From CAMYOC01 sp963704875 (GTDB taxonomy: Bacteria > Pseudomonadota > Gammaproteobacteria > Steroidobacterales > XN24), in assembly GCA_963704875.1 (NCBI GenBank), contig CAVPIA010000008.1, forward strand, positions 434,001 to 498,000: a DNA stretch of 64,000 bases, read 5' to 3'. Positions 55,730 to 63,161 of this stretch are shown in pieces. The notes beneath the pieces were generated by a model, which worked only from the letters and a program-made list of their open reading frames with translations, had not been told where the DNA came from and searched no databases. The translations under genes were made by a program, and so were the position numbers. Position 1 is the first letter of the stretch. Each line of letters opens with the position of its first letter.

Positions 55730-56032
55730 ATGCTGGCCGGCACGGACCTGGCCAGGATAAAGGAGCTATTCGAGTCTGTTCATGCCAACGCGGGGTACCC
55801 CAAAGATATGGCTGCGTTCATCAGGCATGAATCGCACGGTGGCCTGCACTGCCAGGTGATGATCTATTTCTCTCCTGCTGCTGGCGTCATCGCCAGGAAG
55901 ATTCTCGCCCAACCCTGTCAACGGCCTGCCGCGGAAAATCTGGGTCTGCTTGTCGGATCCGAGGCCGCCTGGTCCGGCGCTGTTCCCGGGTTTCGGGCGC
56001 TGACCCGACGGGTTTCTGGCAAACTGCCCTGA
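55730..56032 (+). CDS. Hypothetical protein
   Basis: A 100-residue open frame starting MLAGTDLARIKELFESVHANAG. It contains IRHESHGGLHCQVMIYFSP. No family recognised, no clear Shine-Dalgarno. Codon use is similar to the neighbours, so it is probably real, but it could be a remnant. Confidence 0.45.
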   Translation: MLAGTDLARIKELFESVHANAGYPKDMAAFIRHESHGGLHCQVMIYFSPAAGVIARKILAQPCQRPAAENLGLLVGSEAAWSGAVPGFRALTRRVSGKLP

Positions 56033-56093
56033 CCATCGGCTCCGCCCTCTGGGCAGGTACCCGACAGGCCGGTATGACAGGGAGACCATCAGC

Positions 56094-56483
56094 ATGAGTA
56101 GCGATAGGAAAGCACCCGCGAAAATTGGCGACATCGAATGGCGTGACCTGACCGTAACCGATGCAGAGCAGGTCAGGGATTTTTATTGCAGCGTTGTGGG
56201 CTGGAACTCCAGCGCAGTATCCATGGGCGAATATGATGACTTCAATGTTACTCGCCCGGAAGACGGCGAAACCGTGGCCGGCATCTGTCATGCCCGGGGC
56301 GGCAACAGCGAACTGCCGGCGCAATGGTTGATGTATGTCAGGGTCAGCGACGTAAGCGAAAGCGCGGCGAAATGCCGGAAGCTTGGCGGGGCGGTGCTGG
56401 TCGGGCCCAAACCCATGGGCGCCAGCCAGTTTTGCGTAATCCAGGATCCTGCGGGAGCCGTGCTGGCGCTGATCTCAGGCTAG
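56094..56483 (+). CDS. VOC-family (glyoxalase/bleomycin-resistance fold) protein
   Basis: A 129-residue vicinal-oxygen-chelate protein: IEWRDLTVTDAEQVRDFYCSVVGW at the start, VSDVSESAAKCRKLGGAVLVGPKPM, and FCVIQDPAGAVLALI at the end. Substrate unknown. The first metal-binding His of classic glyoxalases is not obvious. Confidence 0.82.
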   Translation: MSSDRKAPAKIGDIEWRDLTVTDAEQVRDFYCSVVGWNSSAVSMGEYDDFNVTRPEDGETVAGICHARGGNSELPAQWLMYVRVSDVSESAAKCRKLGGAVLVGPKPMGASQFCVIQDPAGAVLALISG

Positions 56484-56747
56484 CAACCGGCGCTGACGCC
56501 GGCCAGCCGGAAATGTCCAGCCGGAATTGCACAGAAACACCGGGCAATCATCAGCTCAGAACCTGATCCCTGGCCCCGACCCACGCTGGTCACCCGGGAC
56601 CGTCTTGGTCGATAATACGGATACTCGCTGGACCCATGCCAGAAGGGCCTCACACGCGACAATCGATGGTCTGTTCGGCGCGCTGACGCAGACATCGACA
56701 GCAGGAAGCAACACGATCGGGGAAATCGGGGGGAATCGGGAAAACTC
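56484..56747. other. Gap upstream of aqpZ
   Basis: 264 bases without a convincing gene. CCAGCCGGAA occurs twice (56503-56512 and 56517-56526). A G-rich Shine-Dalgarno region (GGGGGGAATCGGG) ends shortly before the aqpZ ATG. No clear promoter. Confidence 0.35.
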
Positions 56748-57437
56748 ATGAAGACGTATGCTGCAGAATTTGTCGGGACTTTTTGGCTGGTGTTCGGAGG
56801 CTGCGGAAGCGCTCTCCTTGCAACGGCATCGCCTGACGGCGGTATCGGCCTGCTCGGGGTCTCTCTCGCGTTTGGCCTGACTCTGATGACCGTGGCATAC
56901 GCCATCGGGCACATCTCCGGATGCCATATCAACCCGGCGGTTTCCATCGGTCTTTGGGTCGGCGGGCGATTCCCGGCCAACAAGGTGCTGCCGTATATCA
57001 TCGCTCAGGTCGCGGGCGCGATCGCCGCCGGCGGCGTGTTATATCTGATTGCCAGTGGAAAGACCGGATTCGACGTCTCGGCGGGATTCGCATCCAATGG
57101 CTATGGCGCCCACTCTCCGGGGGGATACTCATTGCTGGCGGCGCTGATCTGCGAGATCGTGATGACGATGATGTTCCTGATCATCATTCTCGGGGCCACT
57201 GACAACCGCGCACCGGCGGGATTTGCTCCGATTGCGATCGGAATGGCACTGGCGCTGATCCATCTGATCAGCATCCAGGTGACAAATGCCTCGGTAAACC
57301 CGGCTCGCAGTACGGGTGTGGCTGTATTTGCGGGAGGATGGGCAATAGGCCAATTGTGGCTGTTCTGGTTCGCCCCGATTGTTGGCGGCGTGCTTGGCGC
57401 CTGGGCCTACCGATTTCTTGGAAGCGAGCGGAAGTAG
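56748..57437 (+). CDS. aqpZ: Aquaporin Z
   Basis: A 229-residue water channel (E. coli 231) with six helices and two NPA half-helices: GHISGCHINPAVSIGL and TNASVNPARSTG. Selectivity-filter positions appear to match AqpZ (Phe in LVFGG-to-FGLTLM helix region, His in LIHLISIQVTN, Arg after the second NPA), favouring water over glycerol. A beta-carbonic anhydrase starts 20 bases later. Confidence 0.93.
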   Translation: MKTYAAEFVGTFWLVFGGCGSALLATASPDGGIGLLGVSLAFGLTLMTVAYAIGHISGCHINPAVSIGLWVGGRFPANKVLPYIIAQVAGAIAAGGVLYLIASGKTGFDVSAGFASNGYGAHSPGGYSLLAALICEIVMTMMFLIIILGATDNRAPAGFAPIAIGMALALIHLISIQVTNASVNPARSTGVAVFAGGWAIGQLWLFWFAPIVGGVLGAWAYRFLGSERK

Positions 57438-57457
57438 CCCCGGGGAGCGCACGCAAA

Positions 57458-58084
57458 GTGGTGTCGGGACTGGATGCGCTCAAACGCTTGCGACAGGGCA
57501 ATCGTCGTTTTGCCGACGATATTCGCGGAACCGGCAAGGGCAAGCTGGGAACCCGTCGCATTGAGTTGATGGACGGCCAGAATCCGATCGCGATCATCCT
57601 CGGCTGTTCCGATTCACGTGTACCTGCAGAACTGATCTTTGACCAGGGTCTGGGAGATCTGTTTGTGATCCGGGTCGCTGGCAATATCGTGGCCCCATCG
57701 CAAGTCGGGAGCGTCGAATTCGCCGCGGAACGCTATGGGTCGCGGCTGGTTGTGGTACTCGGGCATTCTCTGTGCGGGGCGGTTCAGGCCACGCTTGAGG
57801 AACTGGAACGTCCCGGCCAACAACGTTCACCCAATCTTGGCGCCATCGTTGGCCGCATCCGACCTGCGGTGGAAACGCTAATGGAAGCGGACTGGGGCGA
57901 CAGTCAGGATGCCTTGTTGCGTGCGGCAATTCGCTCCAACACCCGCGCTTCAGCCAACCACCTTCGAAACGCTTCGCCAACCCTGGAAAAGATGATTCGG
58001 GAAAACGGACTGCTTGTCGTAGGAGCCGAGTACTCGCTCGAAACCGGAATCGTCGACTTCTTCGACGTCCCGCCCGGTCAATAG
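57458..58084 (+). CDS. Beta-class carbonic anhydrase
   Basis: A 208-residue zinc enzyme interconverting CO2 and bicarbonate. Zinc ligands: Cys in GCSDSRVPAE (with the Asp-Arg dyad), and His and Cys in GHSLCGAVQATLEEL. It begins VSGLDALKRLRQGNRRF. GTG at 57458 with GGGGAG 11 bases upstream is preferred; GTG at 57461 is next. The close spacing to aqpZ suggests a shared transcript. Confidence 0.9.
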   Translation: MVSGLDALKRLRQGNRRFADDIRGTGKGKLGTRRIELMDGQNPIAIILGCSDSRVPAELIFDQGLGDLFVIRVAGNIVAPSQVGSVEFAAERYGSRLVVVLGHSLCGAVQATLEELERPGQQRSPNLGAIVGRIRPAVETLMEADWGDSQDALLRAAIRSNTRASANHLRNASPTLEKMIRENGLLVVGAEYSLETGIVDFFDVPPGQ

Positions 58085-58426
58085 ATGCTGGCGACTGACG
58101 TCGTCGAAGTGGCGACGTCTTCTGCCCCGCCATCAGTCAAGCCGCGTGCTGCCGGATTGCTTGCCGCCGGAATATCCCGCCATGCACACCATTCGGGACC
58201 CTGATTGCGCCGTCGTGCGACAGTATGGATAGAATTTGTATAGGTTCTACGAAAAAGCCCGATTTTCCTACGCAATGCAGGCATAGATACACTTTGTTAC
58301 ATTTGTTTACACCAGGAAACGCGCTTTTTATTGCCTCTTGTACATTCTTTGTATAGATTTGCGCCCAGTCCAGCGATTTCGCACCGGTCACAGTCGACCT
58401 CCGACCCACTGGGATAGCAATCAGGC
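58085..58426. promoter_or_regulatory. AT-rich regulatory region of the photoreceptor operon
   Basis: 342 bases with no gene. From about 58200 it becomes AT-rich and carries five TTGT-n-A motifs: TTGTATA 58236-58242, TTGTTACA 58294-58301, TTGTTTACA 58303-58311, TTGTACA 58338-58344, TTGTATA 58349-58355. The last two are spaced exactly 11 bases, the repeat period described for CarH operators. TATAGA at 58352-58357 may be a -10. Likely site of autoregulation by the MerR protein. Confidence 0.55.
58097..58119 (+). terminator. Possible weak terminator after the carbonic anhydrase gene
   Basis: GACGTCG (58097-58103) pairs with CGACGTC (58113-58119), 9-base loop, 12 bases after the stop; only a short TTCT follows, so termination would be weak. 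Confidence 0.4.
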
Positions 58427-59416
58427 ATGAAAATCGAACATCACGCGTCCGATGATGAGCCCCGCGCAGAGCGGTCTGGCCTGTATCCGATCGGAACGGT
58501 GGCCAGCCTGACCGGTGTCAACCCGGTTACTCTGAGAGCCTGGGAGCGACGCCACGGTTTGTTTGACCCGGTCCGGACCGAGAGCGGCCGTCGCCTGTAC
58601 CGCCACGACGACATTGTCCTGATCGGCCGCGTGGTCGGACTGCTGGAGCGCGGCATGCGGATCGGTCAGGTCAAAGCCGAACTCGAGGCCATTCAGAGCG
58701 ACGAAGCAGAGCGGGCTGCAGACGGCGTCGAGCCGTGGACCACGCTGCGCGAGCGAATGACGGCTGCGATCATCCGCTTCGACGAGGACGCTCTGGAGAC
58801 TAATTACAATGAAGCGCTTTCGCTGTACCCGATCGACGTGGTCACACGTGAGTTGATGACACCGTTGTTGGTGGCGCTGGGTGAACGCTGGAAGTCCGGC
58901 ACTGGCAGCGTCGCCGAAGAGCACTTCTTCGGGGTGTATCTGCGCAACAAGCTGGGCGCGCGTTTCCATCACCGTCCCCGACAGCTACATGGCGAACGAC
59001 TGCTGGTGGCGTGCCTGCCCGACGAGCAGCACGAAAACGGCCTGCTGCTACTTTCCCTGGCACTGCATGAGCGTGGTTATTCGCCGGTTCTGCTGGGCGC
59101 CAATATGCCGCTGGAGGAGATTCCATTTGCTGCCAGGCAAGCGCGCTGTGTCGCGGTGGTCTTGTCCGGCTCGATAAAACCCTCCCCGGAGGTGCTCAGC
59201 GAAAAGCTGCCCCGGGTGGTTGCTGAATGCGACACGCCACTGATTGTCGGCGGGATGTCGTCGGTGCGCTGCCACAAGGAAATTGCAGAGGCGGGGGCGC
59301 ACCCGGTGGGCGACGACCTGGAACAGGGCATCCGCAAGATCGATGTTCTGCTCAAGCGCAAACGCGGTCCGGCAGAAAAAGTAAATCAGCGTAATCCGAA
59401 TCAGCGCAAGCGCTGA
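58427..59416 (+). CDS. CarH/LitR-type adenosylcobalamin photoreceptor, MerR-family repressor
   Basis: A 329-residue regulator. N-terminal MerR helix-turn-helix (about 18-88: YPIGTVASLTGVNPVTLRAW, RRLYRHDD), a four-helix cobalamin-capping domain (about 100-185) and a C-terminal B12-binding Rossmann domain (190-310). The cap signature W-x9-EH is exact (W155, E165, H166) and the lower axial ligand motif ExHxxG is present (E200, H202, G205). Proteins with this set (CarH, class I LitR) bind AdoCbl in the dark, repress as tetramers and fall off DNA in light. It heads a lipid-related operon 22 bases upstream of the next gene. Confidence 0.88.
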   Translation: MKIEHHASDDEPRAERSGLYPIGTVASLTGVNPVTLRAWERRHGLFDPVRTESGRRLYRHDDIVLIGRVVGLLERGMRIGQVKAELEAIQSDEAERAADGVEPWTTLRERMTAAIIRFDEDALETNYNEALSLYPIDVVTRELMTPLLVALGERWKSGTGSVAEEHFFGVYLRNKLGARFHHRPRQLHGERLLVACLPDEQHENGLLLLSLALHERGYSPVLLGANMPLEEIPFAARQARCVAVVLSGSIKPSPEVLSEKLPRVVAECDTPLIVGGMSSVRCHKEIAEAGAHPVGDDLEQGIRKIDVLLKRKRGPAEKVNQRNPNQRKR

Positions 59417-59438
59417 GATTAATCAGGAGAGAACCACC

Positions 59439-60497
59439 ATGAATCTGGCATCAAACCGTGCAATCGAATGGACGGAATTGGGAAGCATCGTCCCCGACAA
59501 AGTGATAAGGCACGGCATAAGGCGTCTTCTGCGCCAGCGCTTGATCGAGATTTCGGCGCACGACTGCGAGGCTGCGGCAGAGATCGAGTCCGCGTTCGTG
59601 CAGCTGATGAACGAGTCCGAGATCGCGCCCTTGCCGCATCTGGCGAATGAACAGCATTACGAAGTGCCGGCAGAGTTTTTTGCCCATGTGCTGGGCGGCC
59701 ATCGCAAATACAGCGCCTGCTATTGGCCCAAGGGTGTGAATAGACTCGATGAGGCGGAGGCCCAGGCATTGCGTATCACCTGCGAACGCGCTGGTCTGGC
59801 CGACGATATGGATATCCTCGAACTCGGTTGTGGATGGGGCTCATTGACCTTGTGGATGGCTGAGCAGTATCCGAACAGCCGCATCACCGGCGTTTCCAAT
59901 TCGAACGGCCAACGCGAATACATACTCGCGGCTGCGGCCGAACGCGGCCTGAGTAATGTCAGCATCCTCACCCGGGACATGAACGACTTCCGAACCGAAC
60001 GCCGCTTCGACCGGATCGTATCGCTCGAGATGTTCGAACACATGCGCAATTACCAGCAGTTGTTTGCCGGCATTAACGACTGGCTGCGCGATGACGGCCA
60101 GTTCTTTATGCATATCTTTTGCCATCGATCAACGCCTTATGAGTTTGTCGATCGCGGGCCGGGCGACTGGATGAGCCGACACTTCTTCTCCGGCGGCATC
60201 ATGCCCAGCGACAGCCTTCCGTTGCATTTTCAGAAGCATCTCCGGCTGGTGAATCGTTGGCGCTGGGATGGCCGTCACTACGAGAAAACTGCTAATGCCT
60301 GGCTGGAAAACATGGATGCGGGACGTGAACAGATCATGCCCATACTGGCTGCGACTTATGGCGAGGCCGAGGCAACGCGCTGGTGGATGCGCTGGCGGAT
60401 TTTCTTCATGGCCTGCGCGGAGCTTTTCGGCTACCGCGATGGCCAGGAATGGTGGGTCGGACATTACCTGTTCCGGCGACAGTCCAACGCGTTCTAA
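59439..60497 (+). CDS. Cyclopropane-fatty-acid-synthase-family methyltransferase
   Basis: A 352-residue SAM methyltransferase of the CFAS/mycolate family. Motif I is LELGCGWGSLTLWMAE near residue 127, followed by GVSNSNGQREYI, FDRIVSLEMFEHMRNY and the C-terminal WWMRWRIFFMACAELFGY. Such enzymes add a methylene or methyl group to the double bond of phospholipid acyl chains (cyclopropane, or methyl-branched precursors of furan fatty acids). The exact product is not deducible. AGGAGA precedes the ATG. The downstream reductase-like and desaturase genes fit acyl-chain modification. Confidence 0.85.
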   Translation: MNLASNRAIEWTELGSIVPDKVIRHGIRRLLRQRLIEISAHDCEAAAEIESAFVQLMNESEIAPLPHLANEQHYEVPAEFFAHVLGGHRKYSACYWPKGVNRLDEAEAQALRITCERAGLADDMDILELGCGWGSLTLWMAEQYPNSRITGVSNSNGQREYILAAAAERGLSNVSILTRDMNDFRTERRFDRIVSLEMFEHMRNYQQLFAGINDWLRDDGQFFMHIFCHRSTPYEFVDRGPGDWMSRHFFSGGIMPSDSLPLHFQKHLRLVNRWRWDGRHYEKTANAWLENMDAGREQIMPILAATYGEAEATRWWMRWRIFFMACAELFGYRDGQEWWVGHYLFRRQSNAF

Positions 60498-60511
60498 AGA
60501 GCAGGATAATC

Positions 60512-61060
60512 ATGCAGATTCTATTCAACGTTATCGCTTTCAAGATCGGCTGGCTGGCCTGTGTGCTTGGCGGCGCCCACGGTTTGCCTTTGCTGGGCAC
60601 GGCAATTGCGGTGGCGATTGTGGCCGCACATGTATTCAATGCGTCACGCCCCTCGCGCGAGCTGGTGTTGATACTCATCGCCGGCGCCATCGGCGCTGCC
60701 TGGGACAGCGCGCTGGCCGCCACTGGCTTGCTTAGTTATGCCTCCGGGACGCTATTCGCGGGCACCGCGCCGTACTGGATCGTCGCCATGTGGTTGCTAT
60801 TCGCAACCTTGCTGAACAAGTCGTTGCGCTGGCTGCACGGGCGGCTGGTGTTCGCCGGATTTGTCGGTGCTGTCTGCGGCCCGCTTGCGTTCTATGCGGG
60901 CCACCGGCTGGGTGCCGTGGAATTCGGCGATTTCGGCCTGGCGATGATTGCGCTGGCGGTGGGTTGGGGCCTGATCATGCCGCTGCTCGTGATCCTGGCG
61001 CAACGCTTTGACGGCATCAACACACGGGTGGTAGATCGGGCCGCCACGGTTCAGATCTGA
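60512..61060 (+). CDS. DUF2878 membrane protein
   Basis: A 182-residue inner-membrane protein with about five to six helices, of the DUF2878 type (WLACVLGGAHGLPLLG, LILIAGAIGAAWDSALAATGLL, APYWIVAMWLLFATLLN, AMIALAVGWGLIMPLLVIL). Function unknown; the family recurs beside CFAS and DUF1295 genes. ATG at 60512, 14 bases after the methyltransferase, with AGGA upstream. Confidence 0.8.
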   Translation: MQILFNVIAFKIGWLACVLGGAHGLPLLGTAIAVAIVAAHVFNASRPSRELVLILIAGAIGAAWDSALAATGLLSYASGTLFAGTAPYWIVAMWLLFATLLNKSLRWLHGRLVFAGFVGAVCGPLAFYAGHRLGAVEFGDFGLAMIALAVGWGLIMPLLVILAQRFDGINTRVVDRAATVQI

Positions 61061-61070
61061 GGATCACAGG

Positions 61071-61889
61071 ATGATTGACTGGCACCCCATACTGGTTTCC
61101 GGCTTGCTTATGCTGGCAATGGCGTTTGGCACCTGGCTCCTCAGCCTCGCGCTACGTGACGTCAGCATCGTCGACAGCCTGTGGTCGCTGTTTTTTCTTG
61201 GCGCGGCGATCACCTGCATGCTGCTTTCCGCGGAAACCGGTCTGCGCGCGATCCTGGTTCTGGGCCTGGTCGCCGTATGGGCAGTCCGTCTGTCGGGCTA
61301 TCTCACCTGGCGAAACTGGGGCGAGCCCGAAGACCAGCGCTATCAGACCTTCCGCCGCAATCATGATCCGGGTTTCGCGTTCAAAAGCCTGTACATCATC
61401 TTTTTCCTCCAGGCGTCGTTGGCGTGGATCATCTCGTTTCCGATCTATACGGCAATGTCCGGTCCCTGGCCTATCGGTCCGCTGGACTATGCCGGCGCCG
61501 TTCTGGTGGTTGTCGGCATCGGCTTCGAGACCCTCGCCGACTGGCAGCTGGCACGTTTCAAAGCCAGGCCCGCCAACTCGGGAAAGGTGCTCGATACCGG
61601 TCTGTGGCGCTACACCCGTCACCCGAACTATTTCGGCGACTTCTGTGTCTGGTGGGGGCTGTATCTGATCGCTGCTTCGGCGGGTGGCTGGTGGACGGTT
61701 TTCTCGCCAATACTGATGAGCGTGATGTTGCTGAAAGTTTCAGGCGTCACCCTGCTGGAGAAGGACATCGGCAAACGGCGTCCGGCCTACGCTGACTACA
61801 TTGCACGGACCAACGCGTTTTTCCCCGGCCCGAGAAAGTCGGCAGTCACTCAAGCGACGGCCGCAGCCAAGACGGTGAACCCGAAGTGA
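61071..61889 (+). CDS. DUF1295 / steroid 5-alpha-reductase-like membrane protein
   Basis: A 272-residue membrane protein of about seven helices. The C-terminal part has the NAD(P)-type signature of the reductase/isoprenylcysteine-methyltransferase fold: GLWRYTRHPNYFGDFCVWWGLYLI, then LLEKDIGKRRPAYADYIARTNAFFP. A role in reducing a lipid double bond is plausible. Overlaps the next gene by 4 bases (GTGA). Confidence 0.84.
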   Translation: MIDWHPILVSGLLMLAMAFGTWLLSLALRDVSIVDSLWSLFFLGAAITCMLLSAETGLRAILVLGLVAVWAVRLSGYLTWRNWGEPEDQRYQTFRRNHDPGFAFKSLYIIFFLQASLAWIISFPIYTAMSGPWPIGPLDYAGAVLVVVGIGFETLADWQLARFKARPANSGKVLDTGLWRYTRHPNYFGDFCVWWGLYLIAASAGGWWTVFSPILMSVMLLKVSGVTLLEKDIGKRRPAYADYIARTNAFFPGPRKSAVTQATAAAKTVNPK

Positions 61890-62572
61890 AGGTCGTAACA
61901 GGACACAATCGGTCAGCGGCGCGCTGGCGGTTCATTGCGGCTGTTTCTTTCGGACTCCTGCTGGCCGTTGGCGGCGCCGCTGCCGCAGGGAACAGTGAAA
62001 ACGGGCAGCGCGGGTGGCAGTTCAGAGTCCTGCTCGACGGCAACCAGATCGGGTATCACAATTTCGAGCTGACTCAGGAAGAAGGCCTGGTCCGTTTGCA
62101 TAGCAAGGCGTCTTTCAAGGTGAAGTTCCTGTTTTTTGACGCATACAGCTATGACCATTCCAACGAGGAACTCTGGGATGGCCAGTGTCTGCGGCAGATC
62201 GATGCGCAGACACGTGTCAACGGCAAGATCCTGACCGTCTACGGCGAGCAGGACGCTGGTGGCTTTGTGCTGGCGAAAGACGGCGCCGAGGATGTCCTGG
62301 CTGGCTGCGTGATGAGTTTTGCCTACTGGAAGCCCGAGTTCCTCGACCAGAAGCGGCTGCTCAACTCTCAGACCGGTGAGTATGTCCCGGTCGCCATCGA
62401 ACCGGTCAGCGAAGAGAAACTAACGGTGCGGGGGCAGTCTGTAGAAGCCATCCGCTACACCCTGGATGCAGAAAAACTCGACATGCAGCTCTGGTACTCC
62501 CCCGATCGGGAGTGGCTGGCGCTCGAATCCCGGACCAAGGGCGGCAGACTGCTCCGCTATGAATTGCTCTGA
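61886..62572 (+). CDS. Secreted DUF6134-like protein
   Basis: A 228-residue protein with an N-terminal signal peptide (FGLLLAVGGAAAA). The mature part is beta-rich: FRVLLDGNQIGYHNFEL, FKVKFLFFDAYSYDHSNEELW, and VEAIRYTLDAEKLDMQLWYSPDREWL resemble the DUF6134/DUF3108 lipid-binding-like periplasmic proteins. Function unknown; possibly carries a lipid between the membranes. GTG start at 61886 overlaps the DUF1295 stop. Confidence 0.75.
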   Translation: MKVVTGHNRSAARWRFIAAVSFGLLLAVGGAAAAGNSENGQRGWQFRVLLDGNQIGYHNFELTQEEGLVRLHSKASFKVKFLFFDAYSYDHSNEELWDGQCLRQIDAQTRVNGKILTVYGEQDAGGFVLAKDGAEDVLAGCVMSFAYWKPEFLDQKRLLNSQTGEYVPVAIEPVSEEKLTVRGQSVEAIRYTLDAEKLDMQLWYSPDREWLALESRTKGGRLLRYELL

Positions 62573-62624
62573 GCTGCAGCAAGAGCCGCAGCAGGATCCA
62601 CAGCCAATCAAACAGGACATGAAT

Positions 62625-63161
62625 ATGCGTCAGACACTACTGGCAATCCTTTCCGCGACTGCTCTCGGCGGTTGCGCGGGCAATCCCCTGCCGCCGATAA
62701 AGCCTGTCGATCATGTCGACCTCGAACGGTTTATGGGCGATTGGTATGTTATCGCAGCAATCCCGACATCCATCGAGAAAGAGTCCTACAACGCGGTGGA
62801 GACGTACAGACTGACAGACGACGGGGAGATCGCGACGACCTTTACGTTTAACAAGGGCGGATTCGATGGCGAGCGAAAGGAATATCGGCCGACGGGTTTT
62901 GTCCGCGATACCGAGTCCAACGCGGTCTGGGGCATGCAATTTATCTGGCCGATCAAAGCAGATTACCGGATCGCCTATCTGAACGCCGATTACTCGGTGA
63001 CCGTGATTGCCCGGAACAAACGAGATTACGTATGGATCATGGCGCGGACGCCTGAAATCCCCGATGCGGATTATGCGCAACTGATCACGCTGATCGCGGA
63101 TTTCGGTTATGACACCAGCCTGATTCGCAAGGTACCGCAACGCTGGCCTGCAACGACGTGA
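62625..63161 (+). CDS. Bacterial lipocalin lipoprotein (Blc-like)
   Basis: A 178-residue outer-membrane lipocalin. Signal peptide with lipobox LGGC (after LLAILSATA). Mature protein: VDLERFMGDWYVIAAIP (the G-x-W lipocalin motif), ATTFTFNKGGFDGERKEY, and YRIAYLNADYSVTVIARNKRDYVWIMAR near the end, all typical of Blc/apolipoprotein D-like lipocalins that bind lysolipids or fatty acids. ATG at 62625 with AGGA 7 bases upstream; an ATG at 62619 is too close to that site. Its stop overlaps the desaturase start. Confidence 0.9.
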   Translation: MRQTLLAILSATALGGCAGNPLPPIKPVDHVDLERFMGDWYVIAAIPTSIEKESYNAVETYRLTDDGEIATTFTFNKGGFDGERKEYRPTGFVRDTESNAVWGMQFIWPIKADYRIAYLNADYSVTVIARNKRDYVWIMARTPEIPDADYAQLITLIADFGYDTSLIRKVPQRWPATT

